Source: JAJTDS01 sp964202895 (GTDB lineage: Bacteria > Pseudomonadota > Alphaproteobacteria > Rickettsiales > UBA1997). From it: a DNA stretch of 64,000 bases. Below are positions 36,007 to 44,927 of the stretch, in pieces (the first letter of the stretch is position 1; each line of letters begins with the position of its first letter). A program made the position numbers and the translations under genes. Below the pieces are notes generated by a model. The model saw nothing but the letters and a program-made list of their open reading frames with translations, made no database searches and was not told the DNA's origin. The DNA lies in NCBI GenBank assembly GCA_964202895.1, contig CAXNJM010000002.1, positions 1-64,000 of the forward strand, written 5' to 3'.

Positions 36007-37029
36007 TTATGTAGTCTGAGGATTATTTTTAAGAAATTGACATATTTCTATGGCTCCATAAGTTATAATTGCATTTGCTCCAGCTCTTTTGATGGCAATT
36101 AAGCTTTCATAATAACTATTGATAAAGTTAAGAATATTGTGTTTTTCAGCAAATTTCAGCATAGCAAATTCTCCGCTAACTTGATAAGCAAAAATTGGAA
36201 TCGGAAAGCTTCTTCTACTATTGGCAATGATATCAAGATAAGGCAGGGCTGGCTTGATTATTATTGCATCGGCACCTTCTTCAATATCGAAGGCAACTTC
36301 TCTTAAAGCTTCGCCACTATTGTGGAAATCCATCTGATAGGTTTTTTTATTTCCTTGCTTTAGATTGTTGCTTGAACCAACTGCATCGCGGAATGGGCCA
36401 TAAAAATTTGATGCATATTTTGCACTATAAGAAATAATGCCAACATTTTGAAAATTATTATTATCAAGAAATTTTCTTATCGCCGTAATTCTGCCATCCA
36501 TCATATCGGATGGTGCCACCATATCGCAACCTGCTTTTGCGCAAGTTAGGGCTTGTTTTTCTAGATAATGAATGGTCTCATCATTTATAATATTGCCATT
36601 TTCATCAATTATACCATCATGACCGCTTGCAGTATAAGGGTCAAGAGCCACATCGCAAATTATTAAAATATTTTTAAATTGACTTTTTATTGCTTTAATT
36701 GTTCTGCAAATCAAATTATTTGAATTACTGCTTTCTGAGGCTTGAATATCTTTTAAGGTGTTGTCAATTACTGGAAAGAGCATTATCGCTTTTATGCCTA
36801 AATTGCATGCTTCTTCAATAATTTTTAATAAATTGTCAATCGAATAGCGAAAAACATCGGGAATAGTGCTGATTTCCTCTTTTATTTGAGTTCCTTCGCA
36901 AACGAATAATGGTAAGATTAAGTCATTTGCGGTGATGCTTGTTTCTGCAACTAGGCTTCTTATTTCTTGGTTTTGCCTGTTTCTTCTTAATCGTGTTTCG
37001 GGGAATTTTCCTAAAAATTGATAATTCAT
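36007..37029 (-). CDS. hemB: Delta-aminolevulinic acid dehydratase (porphobilinogen synthase)
   Basis: Condenses two 5-aminolevulinate molecules to porphobilinogen in haem synthesis. The 340-residue protein has the active-site Schiff-base lysines in ISYSAKYASNFYGPFRDA and IIIKPALPYLD. Segment ICDVALDPYTASGHDG has Asp/Ala in place of the Cys ligands of zinc-dependent enzymes, which points to the magnesium type. It follows rnj closely on the same strand, with only 3 bases between. Confidence 0.96.
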   Translation of the reverse strand: MNYQFLGKFPETRLRRNRQNQEIRSLVAETSITANDLILPLFVCEGTQIKEEISTIPDVFRYSIDNLLKIIEEACNLGIKAIMLFPVIDNTLKDIQASESSNSNNLICRTIKAIKSQFKNILIICDVALDPYTASGHDGIIDENGNIINDETIHYLEKQALTCAKAGCDMVAPSDMMDGRITAIRKFLDNNNFQNVGIISYSAKYASNFYGPFRDAVGSSNNLKQGNKKTYQMDFHNSGEALREVAFDIEEGADAIIIKPALPYLDIIANSRRSFPIPIFAYQVSGEFAMLKFAEKHNILNFINSYYESLIAIKRAGANAIITYGAIEICQFLKNNPQTT

Positions 37030-37032
37030 ACT

Positions 37033-38781
37033 TTATTCGATGAAGTGAATATAAACCTCGGTTGCTGGTCTTTTGCCCATGATATCTTCAAAAATTTTAA
37101 TAACTCTTGAGCGAGTTGATTTTTCAAGCTCGTTAACGATTTTTTTGCTATCTATTTTGCCTTTTTTCTTTTTAAGGAAATCGATATTAAATAATTGTTT
37201 TTTCTGTGATCCAGAATCTCTGATTAGTTCTCTAGATTTATTATTGACAATGTTAGTTACTTCTCTTTCAAGGTATTGCAGGGTTTCTCTGTCGTTTTTT
37301 AAGTCAAAAGAGCCAATACAATTTATTTTTGGTTTATTGATAATTTTGAGTGAAATGTCGATTGCCATTGAGATTATGACAATTCCAGTTTCCTGAAGTT
37401 TTTTTCTTTCTCTTAAAACATCGCTCTGCATATAGAGTAGTTGCTTGCCGTCAACTGCAAAATAGCCAGATTTAACATAGCCAACTTTTTGACATTCTTC
37501 TCTTGATATTTTTACCGCTAGGCCATTTTCTATTTGAAGAACTTTTTCAACTCCGCAATCTCTAGCAATTTCGCTATGAGCTTTGGTGTGCAAAAATTCA
37601 CCGTGAACAGGAATGGCGATTTTTGGTTGTGCCAATTGATACATTTCTCTTAATTCATCTTGCGAGGGGTGCCCTGAAACATGAACAAAATGATCTTTTT
37701 CGGTCATTACATCGATCTGCCTTTTTGCTAGAGCATCGAATAGTTCAAAAATCTTTTTTTCATTACCAGGAATGATTTTAGATGAAAATATCATTAAATC
37801 ATTTTTATTAAAACGAATAGTCGGATGATTATCGGTGGCTATTTTTCTTGCAGAAGCAAGTAATTCCCCTTGACAACCAGTGCAGATGATCAGGATTTCA
37901 TTTTTAGAATAGCCTTTAATTTGCTTATCGGATATAAATTCAAAATTTTCATCAAAATAACCGCTTCTTTTTCCCACTTCGCAGATTCTTTGTAAAGAAT
38001 AGCCAGCTAATACTACTTTTCTTCCCACTTCTTTGGCAATTTTGGCGATGGTATAAATTCTGGCAATATTTGAAGCAAATGTGCTGACTCCAACATAGCC
38101 AGTTCTGCCTATAATTAGCTCTTTTAAAGATTGGTAAAGTTCTCCTTCTGAACGAGAATGCCCTGCGGATAATGCATTGGTTGAGTCGCAGATAACGGCA
38201 AGAATTTCGTTATTATCGCCCAATTCTTTGATTCTTTTTTTATCTGATATTTCTCCTACTACTGGTTCGGGGTCGAATTTCCAATCTCCGGTGTGAAGAA
38301 TGTTGCCTTTTTCGGTTTTTATTATCAATGCTTTCATCTCAGGAACTGAGTGAGTCAGCCCAATAAATTCAATGGTAAACGGGTTTAACTTTAATTCTAT
38401 TTTAGGGTCGATGATATGAATTGGAACAACTTTATCTAACTTATATTCTGCAAGTTTAGATTTCAAAAAGTTGGCAGTTAATAGCGAGCAATATACGGGA
38501 GCGTTTAGTTCTTCCCATAAATATTGCACTGCGCCAAGGTGATCTTCGTGAATATGGGTTAAAATTATGCCGATAAGATCTTTTTTGTGAGCCTTGATGA
38601 AGGAAATATCTGCGGTCATCATATCAACACCGGGGATATTGCTGGCAAAACCTACTCCAAGGTCAACCATTAGCCATTTACCATTTAAGTGATAAAGATT
38701 GACATTCATTCCTATTTCATTGGCACCACCAAGTGCTATGAAAAGGAGATCATCCTTGTGTTTTTTTAAATTTAAATCCAT
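37033..38781 (-). CDS. rnj: Ribonuclease J
   Basis: A metallo-beta-lactamase/beta-CASP nuclease that acts as a 5'-3' exonuclease and endonuclease in RNA processing. The 582-residue protein shows the metal-binding motif HIHEDHLGAVQYLW, CDSTNALSAGHSRSE, and the later VSGHPSQDELR and VHGEFLHTKAH. The C-terminal domain is present. Length is normal. In alphaproteobacteria RNase J handles rRNA and mRNA maturation. Confidence 0.95.
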   Translation of the reverse strand: MDLNLKKHKDDLLFIALGGANEIGMNVNLYHLNGKWLMVDLGVGFASNIPGVDMMTADISFIKAHKKDLIGIILTHIHEDHLGAVQYLWEELNAPVYCSLLTANFLKSKLAEYKLDKVVPIHIIDPKIELKLNPFTIEFIGLTHSVPEMKALIIKTEKGNILHTGDWKFDPEPVVGEISDKKRIKELGDNNEILAVICDSTNALSAGHSRSEGELYQSLKELIIGRTGYVGVSTFASNIARIYTIAKIAKEVGRKVVLAGYSLQRICEVGKRSGYFDENFEFISDKQIKGYSKNEILIICTGCQGELLASARKIATDNHPTIRFNKNDLMIFSSKIIPGNEKKIFELFDALAKRQIDVMTEKDHFVHVSGHPSQDELREMYQLAQPKIAIPVHGEFLHTKAHSEIARDCGVEKVLQIENGLAVKISREECQKVGYVKSGYFAVDGKQLLYMQSDVLRERKKLQETGIVIISMAIDISLKIINKPKINCIGSFDLKNDRETLQYLEREVTNIVNNKSRELIRDSGSQKKQLFNIDFLKKKKGKIDSKKIVNELEKSTRSRVIKIFEDIMGKRPATEVYIHFIE

Positions 38782-38862
38782 TTTATTTTTTGCGATTGCT
38801 CTATTTTATTTATTGTGTTTAGAATAACCTTGCAAAGTAAGTGATTGCAAGGTTTGCTTATA

Positions 38863-39390
38863 TTATTTTTGATATCTTTTAATTGCTTCTTCAATGATAA
38901 TTTTGGCTTTTTTCTCATCTTCAAAGCCTTTTACTTTAACCCATTTTCCACTTTCAAGATCTTTATAATGTTCAAAAAAATGTTTAATTTTATTGATTAA
39001 ATTTGCAGGGAGATCTTGATAAGATTCAATATTTTCAAATTGAGAATTTAGTTTTTGAGCGGGAACGGCAAGAATTTTTTCGTCCATTCCTTTTTCGTCT
39101 TCCATAATTAAAACACCAATTGGCTTAACTGCGATTACTGCTCCTGAAATAATTGGAAAATCAGAAACAACTAATACATCTGCGGGGTCGCCGTCTTCTG
39201 ATAATGTGTGAGGAATGAAGCCATAATTGCATGGGTAATACATTGCGGTGCCAATAAAGCGATCGACAAAGATTGCTCCCGAATCTTTATCGGCTTCATA
39301 TTTTACAGGATCGGCATTCATTGGCACTTCAATAATAACATTTACTTGATGTGGGGGGTTCTTGCCAATGGATATTTTTTCTATATTCAT
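38863..39390 (-). CDS. ppa: Inorganic pyrophosphatase (family I)
   Basis: Hydrolyses pyrophosphate made by biosynthesis. The 175-residue protein has the soluble family I motifs: EVPMNADPVKYEADKDSGA, YPCNYGFIPHTLSEDGDPADVLV with the catalytic Asp cluster, and EDEKGMDEKILAVP. It is monocistronic, transcribed away from yggS. Confidence 0.96.
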   Translation of the reverse strand: MNIEKISIGKNPPHQVNVIIEVPMNADPVKYEADKDSGAIFVDRFIGTAMYYPCNYGFIPHTLSEDGDPADVLVVSDFPIISGAVIAVKPIGVLIMEDEKGMDEKILAVPAQKLNSQFENIESYQDLPANLINKIKHFFEHYKDLESGKWVKVKGFEDEKKAKIIIEEAIKRYQK

Positions 39391-39539
39391 AATTTGTTTA
39401 TTTGATTTATATATAAGGATTAAAATTTTACAAAATCTAACTAGATTTTTATATCTTGCAAGTTTTATATATTGAGTTTATTTTTTACAATTCTTTAAAG
39501 TTAAAAAAATTAACAATCAAATCAATATTGCTAAATATA

Positions 39540-40217
39540 ATGTTAGATATTAAACAAAATCTCTTAATTATCAATCAAGAGATAGAAAAAACTTGTAATA
39601 TTTTTGGTTTTAATGCTAATCAAGTTAATTTGATTGCGGTTTCAAAAACAGTAGATAAAAGCTTAATTTATCAAGCAATTGAGAATGGTTGCAAGGTTTT
39701 TGGTGAAAATTATGTGCAAGAAGCAAAAGAAAAATGGCCCGAAATTAAATTAAAGTTTCCGCAAATAAAATTGCATTTAATTGGGCATCTGCAAAGCAAT
39801 AAAAGCGATGAAGCATTGCAATTATTTGATTCAATCGATAGTTTAGACAGCGAAAAACTTGCAATTGCAATTGCTAAATCTGCTCGCAAATATCAAAAAA
39901 ATCCACAAATTTTTATCCAAGTCAATATTGGTAATGAGTTGCAAAAGTCTGGAATTGCAATTAATGAATTAGAAGATTTTATTAATCTTGTAAAAAATGA
40001 TTGCAAATTGAATTTAGTTGGTTTGATGGCTATTCCGCCTGAAAATGCTGTTGAAAATGGCGATGTAGCTCTATATTTTGGATTATTAGCAAAATTTGCA
40101 AAAAAATATCATCTTAAAAATTTATCAATGGGAATGAGTAATGATTTTAAGCAAGCTATTGCTTTAGGGGCAACTCATATTAGAATTGGTTCGGCAATTT
40201 TTGGCAAAAGAAAATGA
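39540..40217 (+). CDS. yggS: PLP-binding homeostasis protein (YggS/PROSC)
   Basis: Binds pyridoxal 5'-phosphate and balances its level; it has no known catalytic activity. The fold III alanine-racemase-like barrel is shown by LIAVSKTVDKS with the PLP Lys, NYVQEAKEKW, HLIGHLQSNK, and SMGMSNDFKQAIALGATHIRIGSAIFG. I choose ATG 39540, since the open frame upstream does not resemble the family. The 225-residue length is standard. Confidence 0.95.
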   Translation: MLDIKQNLLIINQEIEKTCNIFGFNANQVNLIAVSKTVDKSLIYQAIENGCKVFGENYVQEAKEKWPEIKLKFPQIKLHLIGHLQSNKSDEALQLFDSIDSLDSEKLAIAIAKSARKYQKNPQIFIQVNIGNELQKSGIAINELEDFINLVKNDCKLNLVGLMAIPPENAVENGDVALYFGLLAKFAKKYHLKNLSMGMSNDFKQAIALGATHIRIGSAIFGKRK

Positions 40218-40221
40218 TTTC

Positions 40222-41703
40222 ATGATCTTTCAATCTTTTAATTTTTTATTGCTATTCTTGCCCTTGGCTCTTACTGCTTATTATGTTAGTAAGAATAATG
40301 GCTTTAGAAATATTATTTTAATTATTACTAGCTTTATCTTTTATGCTTGGGGTAATTGGTGGTGGGCATTGATCTTGATTTCTTCTGCGGTGGTTGATTT
40401 TACTCTTGCACAAAAAATTAATTTATTAAATCAAAAATTATTAATTAGCGATAATAAGCAAGAAATTAATATTTTAGCGATTAATCGCCAAAGAAAAATA
40501 ATCTTAATCACCAGTATTGTTTTTAATATCTCTCTGCTAGCTTTCTTTAAATATTGGGATTGGTTAATTGGCTTAATAGAAGATGGCTTATTTATTGATT
40601 TAACCTTCTTAAAACATTATCTTCCTTTGCCAGTAGCAATTTCATTTTATACCTTTGAAAGCCTTAGCTATATTATAGATATATATCGAAAACAATTCAA
40701 ACCTACTAAAAATTTTCTTGATTATTTAACTTTCATTGCTTTCTTCCCTAAGTTAGTAGCTGGACCAATTATGAGGGCCCATGAGTTATTGCCACAACTT
40801 ACTAAATTAAGAAAAAGACCTAGCTACCGCAATATTGAAATGGCAATTTTCTTGATTAGCTGGGGTTTGTTCAAAAAACTTGTATTCGCTGATAATCTTG
40901 GCCATTTGGTAGATAGATGCAGAGAAAATATTAACAATGCAGGAGTTGGCTTAATTCTTGCCATTGCTTTTTCTTATCAAATATATTGCGATTTCAGTGC
41001 CTATTGCGATATCGCCAGAGGAGTTGCCAAACTCTTCTCAATTAGATTGGGTAGGAATTTTTTAAACCCGCTACTAATTACTAATCCTGGCGATTTATTT
41101 AAGAAATGGAACATTACTCTTTCTAATTGGGTTAGAGACTATATTTATATTCCGATGGGAGGTAATAGATGCTCTTTAGTTAGAAGCATTTTTAATCTTT
41201 ATTTTACTATGTTTATAATTGGCGCATGGCACGGAGCTGGTATTTTCTATATTTTATACGGTTTATTTTTTTCAACATTGGTGCTTATTTATAAAATTAT
41301 ACCACTTCATAAAATTCTCCCCTTCATTCTAGGGAAAAAAATTGGTAATTTTTTTAGTATAACGATAATGTTTTTTCTGATTTCCTACGGAATGATGATT
41401 TTTTGGTCAAAAACACTTAATGATTTTATTGATATTTCTAGCAGTTTTCTGCAAATTAAAGAAATTATATTCTTAAAAAATAGCCCCACTCCAGAGTTTA
41501 TAAAATTATTATATGGTTTATTAATTTTTGTTCTACCGATTTTAGTTACTGATATTATTGGCTATAAAAGAAACCGTGAATTTGTTGATTTATATCCAAA
41601 ATTTAGAGGTTTTGTTAAAATTAGCTTATTTGTTGCCATGTTTTACTTAACCTTGTTTTTAGCATCTCGCGGTAGTTATAATTTTATTTATTTTCAATTT
41701 TAG
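40222..41703 (+). CDS. MBOAT-family O-acyltransferase (AlgI-like)
   Basis: A polytopic membrane enzyme that passes acyl groups, usually acetyl, across the membrane for surface-polysaccharide or lipid modification. The start at 40222 gives MIFQSFNFLLLFLPL, the usual beginning; the longer frame is not needed. Catalytic His lies in GAWHGAGIFYILYGL, and NPLLITNPGDLFKKWNITLSNWVRDYIYIPMGGNR is the conserved MBOAT loop. About 12 transmembrane segments. The next gene starts at once and encodes the probable extracytoplasmic partner. Confidence 0.92.
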   Translation: MIFQSFNFLLLFLPLALTAYYVSKNNGFRNIILIITSFIFYAWGNWWWALILISSAVVDFTLAQKINLLNQKLLISDNKQEINILAINRQRKIILITSIVFNISLLAFFKYWDWLIGLIEDGLFIDLTFLKHYLPLPVAISFYTFESLSYIIDIYRKQFKPTKNFLDYLTFIAFFPKLVAGPIMRAHELLPQLTKLRKRPSYRNIEMAIFLISWGLFKKLVFADNLGHLVDRCRENINNAGVGLILAIAFSYQIYCDFSAYCDIARGVAKLFSIRLGRNFLNPLLITNPGDLFKKWNITLSNWVRDYIYIPMGGNRCSLVRSIFNLYFTMFIIGAWHGAGIFYILYGLFFSTLVLIYKIIPLHKILPFILGKKIGNFFSITIMFFLISYGMMIFWSKTLNDFIDISSSFLQIKEIIFLKNSPTPEFIKLLYGLLIFVLPILVTDIIGYKRNREFVDLYPKFRGFVKISLFVAMFYLTLFLASRGSYNFIYFQF

Positions 41704-42756
41704 ATGTTAGTTATTTTTCGTTCTTTTAGCAAATTATTGTTGGCGATATGCCTGATTCTGGTGATTGAATTAACGGTGTTTTTGGTGAATAATTATGAAG
41801 ATTTATTAAAAATTATAAGGGCAGAAAATATCTTAGAAATGTCTTTTCTAAAAAAAGAGGCATTTACAAAAAAAATGATTAGTGTTAAAAATTTTTTTCT
41901 TCTTAATCAAGATTCTGATATATTAATAGTTGGCGATTCTTCGGGCTTATATGGCTTAAAACCTAGTGTTATTAATAATTACTTCAAAAATCACAAAACT
42001 ATTAATCTATCAATTACCGCTGAAATTAGCTGGAATGGACATAGAGAGATTGCGGATTATTATTTAAAAAATAATAAAAATATAAAATATTTAATTTTTC
42101 ATTTTTCGGCATATGGTTTGCCAAAAATTATTGAGCATAAATTTAGCAATGAATTAAGTGAGAATATAGAATCTGTATATAGCCAGAGGTGGAAAATGTT
42201 TTACAATCTTCCTTCCCTTTATTTTAGAAAAGATGTTATAAATTCATTATATTACAAAATATTTCCTTATCAATATCTTCAAGGCTTTTCGTTTTATGAA
42301 GGTTTTTTAAATAATTCTGGTGTCAATCAAGAGAATATTGCCAGTTTTTTTGATAAAGAAAAAGGTTGGTTCCCTCTTTATAATAATATGAATGATATTA
42401 TTCCCGTTGGTGATTGTGGAAAATTTATTGTTGAAGATTTTATCAATTTAGAAGATAATATCTTGAGTTTTAGAGGGGGGCTTCAGAAAATTAAGAAATT
42501 TGCCAGTAATCACCCTAATTTAAAGGTTGCATTGATTTTTAACCCTGTTGCTTGCAATGTCTCCGATAAAGTTATGCCCTTTGTTAATGAATTGGAAAAT
42601 TTTAAAAAAAATAATCCAAATATTTTTATTCCTTACGGCTATATCAAAACATATGACCTAAGTTATTTTTATGATAGAGCTCATTTTAATAATGATGGTG
42701 CTGAAATATATTCTAATGAAATTGCGAAAAAACTAATCGACTTTATTGATAAATAG
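41704..42756 (+). CDS. SGNH-hydrolase-like partner of the MBOAT acyltransferase
   Basis: A 350-residue protein with an N-terminal membrane anchor (about residues 9-28) and a large extracytoplasmic domain. ILIVGDSSGLYGLKPS looks like the GDS block of the SGNH/GDSL fold, and YFYDRAHFNNDGAEIYSNEIAKK resembles the catalytic Asp-x-x-His region. It begins directly after the MBOAT stop codon. AlgJ/AlgX- or DHHW-type proteins in this position complete O-acetylation of a polysaccharide. The substrate is unknown here. Confidence 0.75.
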   Translation: MLVIFRSFSKLLLAICLILVIELTVFLVNNYEDLLKIIRAENILEMSFLKKEAFTKKMISVKNFFLLNQDSDILIVGDSSGLYGLKPSVINNYFKNHKTINLSITAEISWNGHREIADYYLKNNKNIKYLIFHFSAYGLPKIIEHKFSNELSENIESVYSQRWKMFYNLPSLYFRKDVINSLYYKIFPYQYLQGFSFYEGFLNNSGVNQENIASFFDKEKGWFPLYNNMNDIIPVGDCGKFIVEDFINLEDNILSFRGGLQKIKKFASNHPNLKVALIFNPVACNVSDKVMPFVNELENFKKNNPNIFIPYGYIKTYDLSYFYDRAHFNNDGAEIYSNEIAKKLIDFIDK

Positions 42757-42962
42757 TGAGTTTAGGTGTAATTATTTTTTTAAATTCCCCTATTATCTAG
42801 GTCTCTTTTGTTCAAAAATTATTAAAAATAAATATTTGTTTTTTAAATAAAAAGAATATTATTAAATCTTCACTTAAATTATTGATTAATTGATTTTGCT
42901 TTTATCTAAACAAGCCCTTAAAAAAGGTTTTGAGAAATTAATAATAAACAAATCTTATAAAA

Positions 42963-43712
42963 ATGTTTTCACTAAAAAATAAAAATGCCCTAATTACTGG
43001 TGCAACTGGCGGTATCGGTAATGCAATTGCTAAAACTCTTGCTAAGCAAGGAGCTAGGCTGGTTTTATCTTCAACTAAAGAAGATAAATTAAAAGAATTA
43101 ATTTCTTCTTTAACCAATAATAGCAACGGAGAGCATCAAATTGCTACTTGTAATTTGGCAGATAAAGCGAGTGTTTCCGCTCTATTTGATAAGGCAGAAG
43201 AGTTGGTCGGGCAAATCGATATATTAATTTGTAATGCTGGTGTTACTAAAGATAATCTAATTTTAAGAATGAAAGACGAAGATTTCGAATCGGTGCTAGA
43301 TATCAATCTTCGCTCAACTTTTATTTTGAATCGCGATGCAATAAAAAAAATGATGAAAAGAAAATACGGCAGAATTATCAATATTTCTTCAGTTGTTGCA
43401 GTCACTGGTAACCCAGGTCAATCTAATTATGTCGCCTCTAAAGCGGGAATGATAGGAATGTCAAAATCTATGGCACAAGAAATTGCTAGCCGTGGCATTA
43501 CAATTAACTCTGTCGCTCCCGGTTTTATTGAAAGCCCAATGACAGAAATTCTTACTGATCAACAAAAATCGGCTATTTTACACAAAATTCCTGCGGGTAA
43601 AATGGGCTTGCCAATTGATATAGCTAACGGAGTGGCTTTTTTAGCTAGCGATGAAGCTTCATACATAACTGGCCACACTCTGCATATTAACGGCGGAATG
43701 TTTATGGCATAA
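42963..43712 (+). CDS. fabG: 3-oxoacyl-[acyl-carrier-protein] reductase
   Basis: NADPH-dependent ketoreduction step of fatty-acid elongation. The 249-residue short-chain dehydrogenase has TGATGGIGNAIA (cofactor binding), NAGVT, the catalytic Ser-Tyr-Lys set in NISSVVAVTGNPGQSNYVASKAG, and the C-terminal ASDEASYITGHTLHINGGM. Start at ATG 42963. It precedes speB by 11 bases. Confidence 0.95.
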   Translation: MFSLKNKNALITGATGGIGNAIAKTLAKQGARLVLSSTKEDKLKELISSLTNNSNGEHQIATCNLADKASVSALFDKAEELVGQIDILICNAGVTKDNLILRMKDEDFESVLDINLRSTFILNRDAIKKMMKRKYGRIINISSVVAVTGNPGQSNYVASKAGMIGMSKSMAQEIASRGITINSVAPGFIESPMTEILTDQQKSAILHKIPAGKMGLPIDIANGVAFLASDEASYITGHTLHINGGMFMA

Positions 43713-43723
43713 AATATAAACTT

Positions 43724-44710
43724 ATGAAAACAAAAAATACAAAAATACAAGTTAAAAAAAACGATATTAAAAAAAGTAATCAAAAAAAGGTTGATAAGCC
43801 TAAAACAATAGCGGACAAAATATCTCTTTTTAAACAAGAAGATGGCTTTTTAGGGATATCTGAAAAATATGAAAAGGGCGATATTGATAATGCTAAAGTC
43901 GTGGTCGTGCCTTTTGGCTTAGAAAAGTCAGTAAGTTACGGCGGAGGCACAAAAAATGGCCCTACCGCAATCATTAAAGCATCTCATCAAGTTGAATTAT
44001 TTGACGAAGAATTTTGGTGCGAGCCTTGCAAGGAATACGGAGTTATTACTGCAAAACCAACAAAGATCGATAAAACATCAATTGAAAAAGCCCTTAAACA
44101 GCTTGAATCTATTACCGAAACCATTCTTGATTATGATAAATTTCCTTTAATTCTTGGTGGAGAGCATTCGATAACCGCTGGCTCTATTCGTCCTTTTGTA
44201 AAAAAATATCCTAATATTGCAATTCTGCACTTTGATGCTCATGCCGATCTTAGAGATGGCTATGACGGCGAACATTATTCACATGCATCTGCTCTTAGAA
44301 GAGTAATGGATAACGACATTTCAACTTTAATTTCTTGTGGAATTCGCAATATATCTGCCGGAGAAATACCTTATCTAGAGGCAAATAAGGATAGAATCAA
44401 GATTCATTTCGCTAAAGATAGAAGAAGCTGGGATATTAAAAAAATTGTTGCCCCATTAAAAGGCAGACCAGTATTTTTAACTTTTGATATTGATGGTTTT
44501 GATGCAAGCTTAATGCAGGCAACAGGAACCCCAGAACCGGGAGGGTTTTTTTGGGAAGATGCCATGGATATAATAAAAGAAGCTAGCAAAATAAGTAATT
44601 TTGTTGGTGCCGATGTCGTTGAATTGGCTCCGGTTAAGCACCTCCATTCTTGTGATTTTATGACCGCAAAATTATGCTATAAAATTTTATCTTATGCTTT
44701 GATGAAATAA
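43724..44710 (+). CDS. speB: Agmatinase / ureohydrolase family
   Basis: Manganese enzyme of the arginase superfamily, likely converting agmatine to putrescine and urea. Metal-binding motifs GGEHSIT, HFDAHADLRD, and TFDIDGFDAS are complete. Residues 1-40 are a Lys/Asn-rich extension (KNTKIQVKKNDIKKSNQKK) not seen in typical SpeB. Substrate specificity could be agmatine, guanidinobutyrate or another guanidino compound; the sequence alone does not decide. Confidence 0.88.
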   Translation: MKTKNTKIQVKKNDIKKSNQKKVDKPKTIADKISLFKQEDGFLGISEKYEKGDIDNAKVVVVPFGLEKSVSYGGGTKNGPTAIIKASHQVELFDEEFWCEPCKEYGVITAKPTKIDKTSIEKALKQLESITETILDYDKFPLILGGEHSITAGSIRPFVKKYPNIAILHFDAHADLRDGYDGEHYSHASALRRVMDNDISTLISCGIRNISAGEIPYLEANKDRIKIHFAKDRRSWDIKKIVAPLKGRPVFLTFDIDGFDASLMQATGTPEPGGFFWEDAMDIIKEASKISNFVGADVVELAPVKHLHSCDFMTAKLCYKILSYALMK

Positions 44711-44770
44711 GCAATTGCCAGTCAACAGACCTTGGTAATCGACCATGGTAATCGACTTTGGCAATTCAGC
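44711..44770. terminator. Hairpin and short direct repeat after speB
   Basis: An 8-bp inverted repeat, aattgcca at 44713-44720 and tggcaatt at 44759-44766, encloses two direct copies of tggtaatcgac (44733-44743 and 44746-44756). It may end transcription of fabG-speB, although no strong T run follows. Confidence 0.5.
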
Positions 44771-44927
44771 ATTTTTTCGCAATGGCTCATTTAAAAAATT
44801 AATATTAGAAAAAATAGCTAATATCTTGCAAATAAAACCATAGATTTCTATTATAAATCATAATATTTTGCAATCAGGTTGCAAATAATTAATCACTAAA
44901 CCAAAATAAGCACAATCATTTAAGCTG

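Noticed and set aside
39456..39539. Longer start for yggS
   Set aside because: The 28 extra residues are hydrophobic and AT-driven with no likeness to the family; ATG 39540 gives the standard length.
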